From: Brachypodium distachyon
Taxonomy: Eukaryota; Streptophyta; Magnoliopsida; Poales; Poaceae
Reading direction: 5' to 3'
Assembly (NCBI RefSeq): GCF_000005505.3
Contig: NC_016131.3
Location: forward strand, 44,539,355-44,603,354
Length of the DNA: 64,000 nucleotides
The notes beneath the pieces are model-generated. The model saw only the letters and a program-made list of their open reading frames with translations. It made no database searches and had not been told where the DNA came from. Below are positions 1-11,784 of the stretch, one piece after another. The number at the start of each line of letters is the position of its first letter. Positions within the stretch are counted from its first letter, which is position 1. The translations under genes were made by a program, and so were the position numbers.

Positions 1-1769
1 TGTCCAAGAAGCATGAAAACCCATGATTACATATGACAGATTTCTTATCACCAGGGATTCTCTTGATGATATCAGATAACCACATCAAATTTCCGCTATT
101 AGTTGCTTTCTTACAAACAGGGGACTGAGGGTTTTGTCATGTTCTTTGCCTCTGATAACATTAATATACTTCTACAAGGTTACAAAGAATACACGAAGAG
201 CAAAAACCCAAAGAATACAGAAATACAGAATGATTTAACCTTGTGATCATGGGGGGCAACGCCGCTCTTCCCCATCTTCTTCCGAAAACAAGATTTTAGC
301 TGCACATAGAAAGATATGGGGAGAGGATAAAATCAAAAGCTGTGTAAAAAAAGAAATTATGAATTTTTTCAATTACAAAACCACAACAAGTCTAAGAGCA
401 AACACTGACCAGGTCACTGATATTGTCTACAAGAAGATCAGTATCTTCAAGCTCGCTAGAAGAAGAACCATCCTTAAACAATAACACCAATCTCAGTAAA
501 CAACAAACAAAAAATCATATAAAACACACCTCCACCCCAACCCCACAGCATCACAAAAAATGGCGAAAAAAACACAAGCTAACCAGATCATGTGCGCCAG
601 CCCCACCAGCGGAATCGATGAAAGCTTGATCAAAATTATCAATTCGGTCACCATCATGGTCAGATTGCAATGTGAACCTATCATCATATGAGGTCTGGTG
701 GAATCCCATCCTACAAAACATAAAAGATTCAGACAACCGGAAGTGCAAACTATAGTGAAGGGAAAGTATACAATGTGACAAAAGACGCACAAGAGATGCG
801 TAATTCAAGTCGCCATTGCCCCACCCAGGATACCCGACCAAATCAAAATCTAAAGAATCATCTAGGCCATGTACAGGGGCATGGTCGTCATCATCAGCAC
901 TCTCATTGCCACCACCCAACTAAAAACATGGACAAAAAACAAAAAACAATTTGCACCCATATAAAACTCTGGTATAACGATGATTAACTAGCTGACCGAT
1001 AAGATAACAAAGAATGGCTTCATTAAAAAAACAGACTAACTTGAACATGACTCGCCAAGCTCCGGGAAGAAAAACCACCGGAATTGGATAACATAGAATC
1101 GCCACTGCTAACAGCAAGATAATTCTGTGTACAGGCATCCACCAATAACGTGTGATCATATGAGCGGGCGCCAACGCCATACATCTAATTACAATAAATC
1201 GGGGATAAACAGCTTTAAAAGTCCACTCATATTGACAAGTAATAATGTACATAAAATCTGCATAACAAACATTAGCTAAACTCACAAAGGGGGGGACCCC
1301 CTAAAAAGAAGAACAAATAAAGCACCATGAATAAAATGGATTAGGGGATGGGGTATTGCATATATATTGCATCATGGTTGTAATTGCAAAAAACATACAT
1401 TGCAAAATGCACACTGCATAACGAACAAAGCATATATGAGGTCTATAAAATCTCTGACTCCATTCGAGGTTTATTTCTGATCAGCATTACATATAGGATT
1501 AGCAACTTGAATTACATAAGAATACACCATTACATATGAAGCAAACCGAACTGTATAAGCCGTGGAGAAAAGCATCAGATGCAGCTGAGCTTAGTCCACA
1601 TCCAAAGCTACAGAACAAGTGCAGAATTCGTGCGAAAACTCACCAGATCTGATGCGACGGCGACAGAATTGCAATGAACATGAAAATATGGGTCTCTCGG
1701 CAAATCAGCATCGTGTAGGCAAGGCAGGTAGGAGAAACTCTCATCGAAGCTCGCATCCCCACCACCCAT
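1..1769 (-). CDS. Unknown multi-exon gene, 5' part; continues past left edge
   Basis: I do not recognise this protein. On the minus strand seven exons can be joined in phase: 1769-1644 (ATG, donor GTGAGT), 1124-1041, 919-825, 710-584, 472-410, 299-240 and 109 to beyond base 1. Exon 1 starts MGGGDASFDESFSY; later exons are serine- and aspartate-rich (DGSSSSELEDTDLL, residues about 144-157), then a basic stretch (FRKKMGKSG) and a last visible exon with WLSDIIKRIPGDKKSVICNH. Every junction keeps the frame, which argues for a real gene; the donor after exon 3 (GTGGGG) is weak, so that boundary may be wrong. The acidic N-terminus followed by a basic segment would suit a nuclear protein, but that is inference. 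Short single-frame ORFs across this stretch are intron read-through. Confidence 0.55.
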
Positions 1770-3209
1770 CGATCCGAAAAAAAAGCATCAACCCCTCCTG
1801 TACGGTGTAAATCGGTATAAACCAAGGGTTCCGAAAAAACTCCTTCCAAAATCACGTGAACTTGTTCGTACAAATACTACATCAAGCAACCAAGTTCATT
1901 CCCCCCCATCCGATTAAAAAAAGTAGGATGAAAATTGAGTGGCAAAATAGAAGAGCAGCAGGTAAACAACTGCAACACAGAACAGCGCATCCTCCCCGGT
2001 ACGAAATGTTCTAGATCTAGAACATTTCCTACACACGATTTGAACGCGCGCACAAAACAGCAAACCCCCCCTTAACGACATAGCAATCAGCACCCTTCCG
2101 TTCAAAAAACCACACAAAAGAACAGCGAAATCGCCGGGATTCCAGCCGACGAACAAACACCCACTAGGCGAAACAGAGAACCAAATCACCAAAGCAGCGA
2201 ACAAAAAAAGGGGAAACCAGCGACAAACTCTATGAAATCTCTCAGAAAAATGGCCGAACCTCGAAAAGGGGGATAACCCTAGGGCAGAAACCACAGAAAT
2301 CGCCTCTGTCGGCACAGGAAAATCGCCTCTGCGCAAACAAAGGACGAAGAACCAAATCGCATGGAGAGAGGAGAGGCGATAGAGAGATGGGGGACGATAC
2401 CTTTTGGTAAGACAGCCGGGAAAAGTCAGAAGAGAGGGCGCGGACAAAACAAAGCAGAAGCGGTGGCACGAAATTTGAAAAAGAGACAACAGCGGGGCCA
2501 CGCACAGGCCGCGGCCGCGGCCAAAACCCAAGCAAGCAGAACGAAACGCAAAGCAAAGGATCGACGGCTTCCAGGTCGCCTGCTTTGGCAAAACAAAATT
2601 GGCGCCTACGCACTAGCAATTCAGTTTAAATTTCGGTCTAGATATGCCACTAAAATCTATGTCGAGTTGTTGAGAAGGCGATTTTGCGCTTATGATTAGC
2701 CAATAAAATTCTACATGATAATAACACAAAGTTTTACTACAATTAAATTCAAAAGATATAATTTGAGTACAAAAATAGCACAACGTTATGATACTAGGCT
2801 GGAATGTTTCTGAGCATACATTGCTTGTGATTCTTCTAAGATTATGTTGAATTTGGGCATATGCTATTGAAATTTATTTGAAAATTTTGTGCTATGCTGA
2901 ATATGGGAATATGTTGTTGAAATTTGTGCTAAAGGTTATTCTATATTTTTGCGATATTTTCATGTTGAAATTTATATCGAATATAATGGTCATCACAGGG
3001 CTAAAATCAACACAAGGGCTAATCAAGGGGGCAAAAAAAATCGTCTTTTCCATGGCCATTTGAACGGTTAAACGCAAAGCATGAAAAGGTGGAGGAGGTA
3101 CAATTGGCACCATCACCAAAATGTAGGAATGCTAAAAAAACCAAACAATCACTAAGATGTGAAGCACCGTGGATTAATTTTCACACCGCGTAGTACGGAA
3201 AGCAACAAA
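1770..3209. other. Leader/promoter side of the unknown gene, then spacer
   Basis: About 1.4 kb between two minus-strand genes. The part up to about 2.6 kb is moderately GC-rich with pyrimidine runs on the minus strand and probably holds the 5' leader and promoter of the gene to its left. From 2.7 to 3.2 kb it is AT-rich. Open frames here (for example 1914-2591 minus) have no domain and no coding character. No repeat was recognised. Confidence 0.4.
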
Positions 3210-6200
3210 CTAATGGTCATGGAGAAGTAGGTCGAGCGACGCGGCCGCGAGCCTGGTGGCGTTGACGTAGTCCCGCGGCGCGTGCGGCGGCAGCCCGGGC
3301 ACGACCAGCCCAGCCACCCGAGCCACCCTCATCGCCCACCCCTCGGCGTACTCCGCGCCGCCAACGTACCCCATCAGAAACCCCCTGGCGAGCTCCCACG
3401 CCGCGTTCGCGTACTTGGGCACCAGGAACGCCGGCGAGAAGTAGTTCCTGTTGGGCACCTCTTCCTGCTCCTCCAGCCCCCGCGCCCTGTACAAGCTGTC
3501 GAAGTAGACGCATCGCCCAAAGTGCGTGAACAGGAGGCCGTCGTAGGGCACCCTCGTCACCACGTCGTTGCAGTACACGAACCGGAGGTACTTGTTGTTC
3601 CCGTTTGAGTCCAGGTGCCGCTCCACGAACTCCGCCAGCCCCGCGTCCCCGACGCGGGGCTGCCCGTAAGTGTACACGCCCTGGAGCCTGCCCAGGAGCT
3701 CGTGCTCCCCGTGCAGCGCCAGGATCGCCGGGAACAGCACGGCCAGCGCGCCGCCCAGGCTGTGGCCCGTCACCACGAACCTCGCCCGCGGGCTCTCCGC
3801 CAGGAACCGCCGCAGCGCGTCGCGGACGGCGTAGTACGCGAAGGGACGGTCCGGGTCGGCGGTGATCTCTGCCGGCCAGCCGGCGTTCCGCTGCAGCCCG
3901 AGCGCCTTCATGAAGCCGCCGTGGACCTTGCCCACCCCTGGGATCTCGTACCACGACAGGTCCACGTCCGTGCACCACTGCTCCGCGTCGAACGGCTGCG
4001 TCCCCCGGAACGCCACCACGGCCAGCTCCGCCGCGTCCGCCGCCTTGTCCGCCATCATGAAGGCCTGGGTCGTGCGATCGCCTCGGAACTCTGCATTTTT
4101 TTTTTTGGGTGGCTCCACGTTAATCAAACCGAATTACGTGCATTCGTGTGTCATCAAAGTGCAACGGCTATATATGTTGATCGGTCCTGATCTTACCGTT
4201 GGAGCAGTTGAAGAACTCCAAGAACTTCATCTGCATGATTAGGAAAGCCGGACGGGTTAGTTGGACACAAGGCTGTGAATATATTAACCTCGATCGACAT
4301 TTACAAGATTTTTTACCGGTGGTGTTTCCGCACCTGCCAATGGTTTTCGACGACGCTCTCGATGACGAGTTCGTTCTCGTAGGCTAGTTTGGAGGCCATG
4401 ATGCCGAGAGCGGCGTGGTAATTGCTATCCCCTGGATTGATCCTCTTGTCCAGCTCAATTCTCGTGTCCATTAGCCCGATGAACGATCGGTAGTTGGCAG
4501 ATTTGCTGTCCGGGATTTGTCGTCTGCCTGCAACCATATTATTGCGCTTGAAATTAAGAAAACATAGTCATGCGTATCGTATATCTGTACCTGTACCTAG
4601 GTGGGATTTTTTTTGAGAAAATGCATGCGCACATTATGTCAAGGAGGGAGGAGACTCGGCTCCCCTGAGTAACTATGCAGAGGTCACCAACTCACCATCC
4701 CACTCACCTAACTTTGTTGGATGTACGGGTTCTCCCCTGTGAAGGAGTTCTTGAGGACTTCTCAGTGATTTTCAAAGGGGAAAAAACATTTTGATCTTTG
4801 TTTTGGATTTTCTTTTATTTTCAATTAAATTCAAAGGCGATCTCCAAATGCGCAAAATAAAGGAATAGTACAATTTGGGAACAACTATGTCGAACCAATT
4901 AATTCAAAGTGGAGATAAATGACAAAGCTAAAAACAAAGTCTGCGGGTCCTTTTTAAAAAAAAAAACAAAGTGTGCACATGAATTGCATGTTCTCGGAAA
5001 ATCTAATTAATCTCTACAATTCAAAATATAAGATGTTCTAGCTAAGACTATAGATAATCAAAGTAATAACTACAATATCAAATAAGTATATTACGAAGAT
5101 ATTTATCATGCCGGATTTAATAAACTATATTTTAGAGTTGAAGATGTTTCTATATTTCTTTTATAAATATGATCAAATTTTAAGAAGTTTGACTTAGGAA
5201 CATCTTGTGTTTTGGAATGGATAAAGACATAAGAGTATTAGAAGCAAACACTTGCCCGAAGTCAACCTTGGAATCTTGGACGAGAATGCGCACGAGGATG
5301 AAGAATGTGGGAGGAGGTTGATCGAGTGGACAACCAGAGGGGGGATGGTGGGTACGGTAGTTGACCTTGGTGATCGGCGACCAGGGGAGGCCCCGAGCAA
5401 GGTTAGAGCAAGGTTTTATCAGGACGACAGACAGATTAGAGCAAGGCGTGGTCGGGACACGGTAGAGACTTGCTGCCGCTGCAGGAGTATAGGAGGCGAG
5501 GTGGCTTTGGTTATTAAGGAGCGAACTCCTTAAACCATGCATGTAATTTCCTTCCCAAAAAAAAATGTTTTCTTGCTTACAACAAACAACGGTTTGCTGA
5601 TTTTCGTATCACTGCTTGATATTCCTAAGAGACCAACTTTAAAACACAGGTATATCTACCCGCAAAAAAAAAAAACACAGGTATATCTTAGATTAATGGA
5701 ACTAGATTGCTTCCTAATTGTACATCCATCGCTTTATAGAATTTGGAGAATCTATTTGCTCAACTGAAAATGTTGATAATTATAGGAACATGTGCTAGTG
5801 TCATCCTTCGAAAAGATTGATCGATACTCCTGCAAAGAAAGATGGGTTAATTCGTCCTTTGTCTCTTGATCATGATCAGATACTACCGCGACGTAGGTAG
5901 CATTATTTCTAGCACAGAACCATGCATGCTAGTGGTAGATCTCATTATCTGATTTAGACATTAATTTTAGTGCGTGTATATATACCTCGTATGGTGTTCC
6001 AGATAAGCATGAGCACGCCGCCGCCATTGTCTGTGACGAGGTTCATCCAGTACTCGATGGCCGTCCCGAGCCTGGCCATGGGCGTCTTCACCCACATCAG
6101 CACCATCTGCGCGACGACGGAGACGAAGATGACCCAACGGTGCCACCGCTCGGCGACCGGCGCCGTGCCGGCGGGGAACTCGACTGCGTCGTTGTCAGTG

Positions 6201-6298
6201 ACGTCGCAGGAGCACAGCAGGTGGGCGAGGTTGCGAGCGCCGCCCTTGTCCGGCCGCAGCACCATGAAATCGCTGAAGTACTCATCCCGGCCGTCCAT
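3210..6298 (-). CDS. Class-3 triacylglycerol lipase, OBL1-like, 4 exons
   Basis: Exons 6298-5986, 4527-4334, 4230-4197 and 4090-3210 join in frame to 473 residues, typical for oil-body-lipase-1-like proteins. All introns are GT-AG. Exon 3 is a 34-nt microexon ([11 protein letters not shown]) that supplies the aromatic segment expected before the TTQAFMM motif of the lipase core. The nucleophile elbow GHSLGG lies at about 289-294 (Ser about 291); downstream are YGQPRVGD, the CNDVVTRVP segment with the likely acidic residue, and a His just before DYVNATRL. Exon 1 holds a hydrophobic helix ([15 protein letters not shown]), consistent with membrane or lipid-droplet attachment. The family hydrolyses triacylglycerol; substrate here is inferred. 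The start is the first ATG of exon 1, about 125 bp below a TATA box. Intron 1 is 1458 bp and contains small poly(A)-flanked insertions. Confidence 0.88.
4931..4972 (+). repeat. Micro-insert with 10-bp duplication
   Basis: AAAACAAAGT at 4931-4940 and 4963-4972; insert ctgcgggtccttttt plus A run. In intron 1 of the lipase gene. Confidence 0.5.
5644..5688 (+). repeat. Micro-insert with 14-17 bp duplication
   Basis: ACACAGGTATATCT at 5644-5657 and 5675-5688 (17 bp if the leading A residues count); insert acccgc plus A run. The left copy sits at a TTT/AAAA junction, the LINE endonuclease type of site. Confidence 0.7.
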
Positions 6299-6422
6299 AC
6301 CCGATCGATCGAAAGCGAAGGCGAGCAGAAGCTGAGCTTATTGATTAAAAATGATCAAGAGCAAGAGACAGGAGCTAGCTAGCCCAAGGTGTCCAGGAAT
6401 CAACGCCGAGGTATATGGAGTG

Positions 6423-6430
6423 TATATATA
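6423..6430 (-). promoter_or_regulatory. TATA box of the lipase gene
   Basis: TATATATA on the minus strand about 125 bp upstream of the lipase ATG, a normal plant spacing. Inferred from sequence and position only. Confidence 0.5.
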
Positions 6431-6836
6431 GGAGGATTAGCTAGTTCAAGGATTGAATAAGAGACGCGTGCAGCGTGCTGCTAATGGCAATTGACTAAAT
6501 TAAGGATTAGTTGGGACTGGGTAAAGGTACTGTGTACTAGTGGCGTAGTGTTGAGCAATTAATTAAGGACCAGATCAAGTCATCAGACGCGATCCGATCC
6601 GTGTTCCTCGCACGCAAAAAACGAGCTACTCCGGAGTACTGTAGAAGAATTGCCCGGTAAGAAAATCTATTATTAATTCTTCTTGTTATTTTGTCTCCGG
6701 TGCCTTTTGTTTGCATGTCTGTTTCACGATTACGTGGTTCCTTTTCTCTTGTAAAAATGGATTTCTTACTTTCTTCGTCCTCTGAATCATAAAGAACCAG
6801 TGCAGAAATCACTGTGCCAATGCAAGAGAAACATGC

Positions 6837-6873
6837 AATGAGGTACTTTCAAAAAACAAAACAAAATGAGGTA
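6837..6873 (+). repeat. Micro-insert with 9-bp duplication
   Basis: AATGAGGTA at 6837-6845 and 6865-6873; insert ctttc plus an A-rich tail with two C interruptions. Confidence 0.5.
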
Positions 6874-6899
6874 GTTTTTTTCTTCTTAAAAAATTACCA

Positions 6900-7600
6900 C
6901 CAAAAACCGTACCAGAAATCAGTGTGCAAATGCAAAAGAAACTAGTGCAGAAAGAGTAGAACCAGTGCAATAGAAACTGGTGCAGAATGCAATAGACCCA
7001 GTGCATTAAAATCTGTGTAGTAGATACCAGTACAAAAATATAGTAGGACAAATACAATAATATAGAAACTAGTGAAGAAATCAATCCTCTCAAAACCACT
7101 AGCTTCATTTCTAAATGTAAGAAGTCTTAGTTTTTTCAAGTTTATAAAAAAATATATCAACATCGAAAATATCAAATAATTAAGTATATTATGAAATATA
7201 TATATATATATATATATCATGATGGATTTAATAAAAATAATTTAGAATCGTAAATGTTGATAGATATATTTTTCTACAACTCGGTCAACGTTTAAGAAAT
7301 TTAATTTATGACAAAATTAGGACTTCTCACATTCAGGAACAGAGGTAGTAACGAAGAAACATAGTAGAACCAATGCAGTATAATTCAGTGAAAAAATACA
7401 ATAGAAACTATTGTAGCGGAAACTACTACACAAACACAGTAGTAGAACCTAGTGTAGTGGAAAGTACTGCGTAAACACGATATCGTAAAAATCAGTACAG
7501 AATGCAATAGAAACCAATGACAATGTAAAATTACGCTAGTCTCCAAGTATAGTACACACATTAGCGAAAAATACAGTAGAAAACATGAATGAGAAATTAC
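6900..7600. repeat. Degenerate short repeat, motif like ACCAGTGCAGAAA
   Basis: The stretch repeats variants of an 11-15 base motif (accagtgcaatagaaac, ctggtgcagaatgc, ccagtgcattaaaat, accagtacaaaa, aatcagtacagaatgc) many times with loose spacing. This is a diverged simple repeat or old minisatellite, not coding. A (TA)n run interrupts it near 7199-7217. Confidence 0.5.
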
Positions 7601-8540
7601 CTAAAATACAGTACAAAAAAGTTGTCAAAACATATCCTCGGGATCACTTTTGAATATCTTGTATACAAAGTTGAAAAAGGTAGCTCTTTCCGACCAATGA
7701 CTCATGTGCAAAAAGGTTTTTTAACAAAAGTTGCCAAAATTAGGTGGCAGCAACATCCAGAATAAAAATCACGGAAAAGAAAAATTGTTTACTTTATTTT
7801 TTATAGATAAACGTGCACCATTACCAGCATTTTTCCATTATTATGCATGCCCAACCTTTCGCATATAAAATATCAAAAAAAAAGGGGAGAGTCTTGACAA
7901 AACCGGGCCTACGGAGTCATAAACTAGTGTTCTGGTCTCTGTCCGCAAAGCGTGTGAAATTCCCTCCAAAATTGTCTATCTAAAAGATGGTCATCATCTC
8001 TAATCTCGTGCCAACCTTTTGCGATAAACTATAAAGACACGGCTTTGGGCAAAAGTAAACGTCGTGACAGAGTCTTGCGTACGCTGGGAACTTTCCTCCT
8101 TGGCTAGCTTAGCTCTACACCTAACATTTCAAGTTCCTTTAATTAATTAGTCTTAATTCTCAACCATTTTAAATTTCCTTGTATATATTGTTTTCCAAAA
8201 ACAAATGTGCTTCCTAACCTATGTACGTACTCCGTATGTGAGTTCGATCACGACCAAGTTCCGAGCAGTTTCCGAGCATGCTGGGCAGTTCCGAGCAGTT
8301 TCCGTAATCTCGTTCTCCGGTTTTACCTGCCAATGTAATGATTGCACTGTAGAGCACCTGGAAATGGTCACAGGATGTCAAAATTTGTCATTCCATATAT
8401 GTACACCGTAACTGGAAAGCCAAATAACTAATTCCTCCATCCTAAATTATTGTTATGGTTTTAGTTAACTGAAAAGCCAAATCACTACTCCCTATGTCTC
8501 TAATTTTTTGTCGTGATTTTAGTTCAAATTTACATATACA

Positions 8541-8585
8541 GAACGAAGCTTAGTTCCTTGAAAAAAAAAAGAACGAAGCTTAGTT
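8541..8585 (+). repeat. Micro-insert with 15-bp duplication
   Basis: GAACGAAGCTTAGTT at 8541-8555 and 8571-8585, identical; insert ccttg plus ten A. Confidence 0.75.
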
Positions 8586-9089
8586 AACTGCTAGCTGTTT
8601 TCGATACGATTGGCATGAAATTGGATTGACGAGGCAAGCATGAGGGCATATGATTCATGAAAGAGGAAGCATGTGCTTTAAATATCTGCATTAGCCATTG
8701 CCTTTTGGGCACCAGATTTGTCCTGCATTTTTGTGCCGCATAATTGCCACAATGGTCCTACCTTGTGTCTCCTAACGCATTGTCTTGTATTTTTTTTTTC
8801 TTTTTGTGTCCCTAAACGAGGACTGTCCCGTCTGTGTCTTAAGAATGGTCATATCCTATGTCTGCTTGTTTGACTTTTAATTTTTTGAACTTTCGCATTT
8901 TATTTTCTGATTTGAGGGTTCTAATTTTTCCTTTTTTATCTTTTTATTTTGCTAAAAAAAAACTTGCCTCCGCCGGGGAGGAGGCCGCCTTCGTCTCGGG
9001 CGGCGGTGTGGGGAGGCAGGCACGCCGGCCGGCAGGGAGGGTGGGGGAGGGGAGGAGAAAGAGGTGAGGGCGCCTGATCAGGTCTCTTA

Positions 9090-9275
9090 GAGCATGTACT
9101 CCAATGCAAGGTGCTTGTGCAGGTGCTTACGAAAATAAACCAAGCATCATCTTAAGCACCAGTGCTTATTAAGTATAGAAGAAGTGCCAAGTTAGGCATC
9201 TGCTTAGCACCATTGCTTAAAAAAAGGATTAATTTTTTTAAGCACCTGCCTAAGAATCTTGCATTGTACATGCTC
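9090..9275. mobile_element. Tourist-like MITE, TTA duplication
   Basis: 186-bp element with terminal inverted repeats starting GAGCATGTAC at both ends (left GAGCATGTACTCCAATGCAAG minus its last base, right GAGCATGTACAATGCAAG on the other strand). It is flanked by TTA at 9087-9089 and 9276-9278, the 3-bp duplication of PIF/Harbinger-type elements. No coding capacity. The inner arms (GGTGCTT / AAGCACC) are also complementary, so it folds back along much of its length. Confidence 0.75.
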
Positions 9276-9278
9276 TTA

Positions 9279-11039
9279 GAGAGGCTCTTCGTCTGTGGAA
9301 GGAGTTATCGGCGGTTAGACGCAGAAGAGATAATCCGGTATTTATCAAGACTTGTGTTATGTAGTTATCCTGCCTTAGATAAGACTTATGTAACTAACAA
9401 AGTACTAGTACAGTAGCATCAATCAAGGCAGAAAATACTTTTTCTTAATCAATACATATCACTATGAGATTTAGATTTGAAAATCTGCCGAGTGGAATCC
9501 AATGATGAGAATCATTCGCAATTCGGATGCTTGATTAACAATACTGCAGTTTGAATTTTCAGAACATAGTCCATCCCGAGAGGCTCACCATGGAAAGGTA
9601 CCAGGTGTTCACGTTGGCTGTTGGGATTCTGGTGCACTCGCGCCGTGGAGGACACACTCCTCCTCGTTGCTCCTAAATAAAACTGGAACGAAGGGATGGG
9701 AATTGAACTGTGGCTCACTGGAAATGCTCGCCAGTCGCCACCATGCTGCAATCCGTCTACCGGGGCTTGGATTGAGCATGTATCAGTCCCGACATGCCGC
9801 CGCGCAGGCGTCCGACAGAAAGTCAGAAACATAGAGACCCAGGACGGCGACCGATCTGCCGCGTGCTGCCTATCTGCCCGGCCAGGCGCCACTCTAGTCC
9901 GGCCGGTTCATTGCATCGGCGCCCAAAGATCAACATCTATCTATAATCTCGTACCGCATTGTGGCACGCACGCGGCTGTATATCGATCGGCATCACGACC
10001 TTAATTGGAGCCCACGCAGGAGCCCACGCGACCCGAATCGTGCGAAGGTGGTGCACAAGCAGTACTATGTGATAATTTGGTCTTCCAGACCTGAAGTTGC
10101 ACACAAGTGTGCCACAAAAATATCGTTGCGAGAGGAAGATGGTTTTGCATCGAATCTTTCGTGTGTAGAGAAGAGGGACAAGAAATTAAATACATGCAGA
10201 TTTAAGACTCTGGTACAGTAGATAGGAAACGACGAGACCTCTTTGATGTCATTATATATGTGTGCGCAAATATTCGATTGTATGTCGTTTGGTCTAGGAG
10301 GGATGCATGGATTTGTGGTCACCCAGCTATCAGGTCACGGAACACGGATATGATCAACCTCAAAGATACTCTAACGAGGGGGATACTGTGCATAGGACAA
10401 GCCGCACCTCACGTTACACGTACGCACGCATCCTGAATTCATAAGCTCTAACAGGCGGTTCCATGGCTACCTGACCAGATACCTGTCAGTTCATGCCACG
10501 AGGAGATCCAGTAGACCGGCCCATCGGTTGTTCGTCGTCAACATGTTATCTTCACGTGCTTCGTGGGCTCCTCTGGCAAAAGTATGATTGGCTCTGTACA
10601 TTAATTGCACATTTGCACCAACTTAATTCAACAAATCGGACAGAGGTGGACAAGAATGTACAGGTTCGTGCTGTCAAAAAAAAGAAAAAGAATGTACATG
10701 TTTCTTTGCATGGTCCCTGTGCGTTACACTGAACCTAACTGGCTTGTGGCATCACCTTATAGATCCATCTATTTCTGGAGAGCATCCTATGCTCAGAAAT
10801 GTACTAATTAAGCTACTAATTGAATCCTAAACACACATACATTTGCAGCTATACCGGTGTACGCAATACAAGATTCTAGGTTATGAAAGTCTAAAATGTA
10901 TTTTTCAGTTTATGCATCGGTTGTTCCGAATTATAAATCTCAAAACTCGGTCCGGTGAATGTTTTAGACTTTGCCCTTGATTGTTTCTTTTGAACTTCCA
11001 AATAAATGAAAAACGAATTTGTGTACGCTACAAACAAGC
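9279..11039. other. Spacer without recognised gene
   Basis: Mixed-composition DNA. Several open frames of 60-126 codons occur on both strands (for example 9512-9892 minus, 9696-10004 plus), but none has a domain, splice context or start context that supports a gene. A tiny insertion with an 11-bp duplication lies at 10652-10698. Confidence 0.4.
10652..10698 (+). repeat. Micro-insert with 11-bp duplication
   Basis: AAGAATGTACA at 10652-10662 and 10688-10698; insert ggttcgtgctgtc plus an A-rich tail with one G. Confidence 0.6.
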
Positions 11040-11047
11040 GGGGGAAT

Positions 11048-11572
11048 GCCGAACCGTTTTTTCCAAGGACTCCTGCGATCAGGCGATCTAACTCCCTCGG
11101 CGCTGCCACCACTGGTTGTCTGGTTCCCTGCCCTCCGTTGGCAGCTGGAGGGTGGGGGAACCTCGGATATGATGACCCGTCTCTGTTGGGTCTTCGTGTT
11201 CTTCGTCTCCGGTGTTGGGGGCATCGAAGGCGATGGGAATATAGGTCCTGCAGCTAGCCCCATATCGGTGTTCTTCCTCGCGGAAAATTTGGAGTCAATC
11301 ATTGGGCCTTAGGTTTGGTGTGGAGTTGTGTTTCCGACGAATCCCTTGGGGTCCACTGCCACAAGCAATCATATATTTGGCAAGCTCTGTCCGTCTCCGG
11401 CGATGGAGGGACAAGGACGGTGGCCCATTTTCGGCTCATTCCAGTGCTTGTTGCTGTCGCTAGGTGGTCCAAGAACCTACTTGTAATTTTTATTACTTTT
11501 AGATTTCATTGTATTGTTGTTGATGATTATTAATAGGACGGTGATCCTTTTCAAAAAAAAAAAACAACAACT
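11048..11572 (+). mobile_element. Possible poly(A)-tailed retroposon
   Basis: The segment ends in twelve A residues (about 11553-11564) preceded by an AT-rich 3'-UTR-like stretch, and GGGGGAAT occurs at 11040-11047 and again at 11573-11580, which would be an 8-bp target-site duplication. The interior is GC-rich without an intact ORF. It could be a 5'-truncated LINE, a SINE or a retroposed transcript. The eight-base match may be chance, and eight bases lie between the A run and the right copy. Confidence 0.35.
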
Positions 11573-11784
11573 GGGGGAATAATAATCCTAAGAATAGAGC
11601 AAATGCACTCCTAACAAGAGAATGACATATATTTCCTCAAAAAAGAGAGATTGATATATATAGTACTCTGCTCTTGAGCGTAACACAAATTACTTGCATA
11701 GTTGCATAATTCACAATCATGTACTAACTAACGCTTAATTACTTGCACCAGGAACAACATGGTACGCATCTCCCGTCTAGCTAG

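Larger units (their letters stand above)
6431..9089. other. AT-rich spacer
   Basis: No gene found. It contains a degenerate repeat tract (6900-7600, listed separately), a short (TA)n run near 7199-7217, and around 8430-8530 two partial sequences resembling Stowaway ends (CTCCATCC..., CTCCCTATGTCTC...), too incomplete to delimit. Two short poly(A)-flanked duplications are listed separately. Confidence 0.4.

Noticed and set aside
1914..2619. Minus-strand frames of 225 and 125 codons near the left end
   Set aside because: No domain, poor coding character, and they lie in the leader/promoter of the spliced gene at 1-1769.
3217..4190. Long open frames overlapping the lipase on both strands (3217-3978 minus, 3615-4190 plus and others)
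   Set aside because: GC-rich shadow frames of the lipase exon; no domains, and the true frame carries GHSLGG.
9696..9770. tRNA-like look (GTTCAATTCCC with nearby complementary bases)
   Set aside because: No acceptor stem, D-arm or anticodon arm can be formed around it.
9512..10004. Opposing frames of 126 and 102 codons
   Set aside because: No motif and no splice context; judged random.
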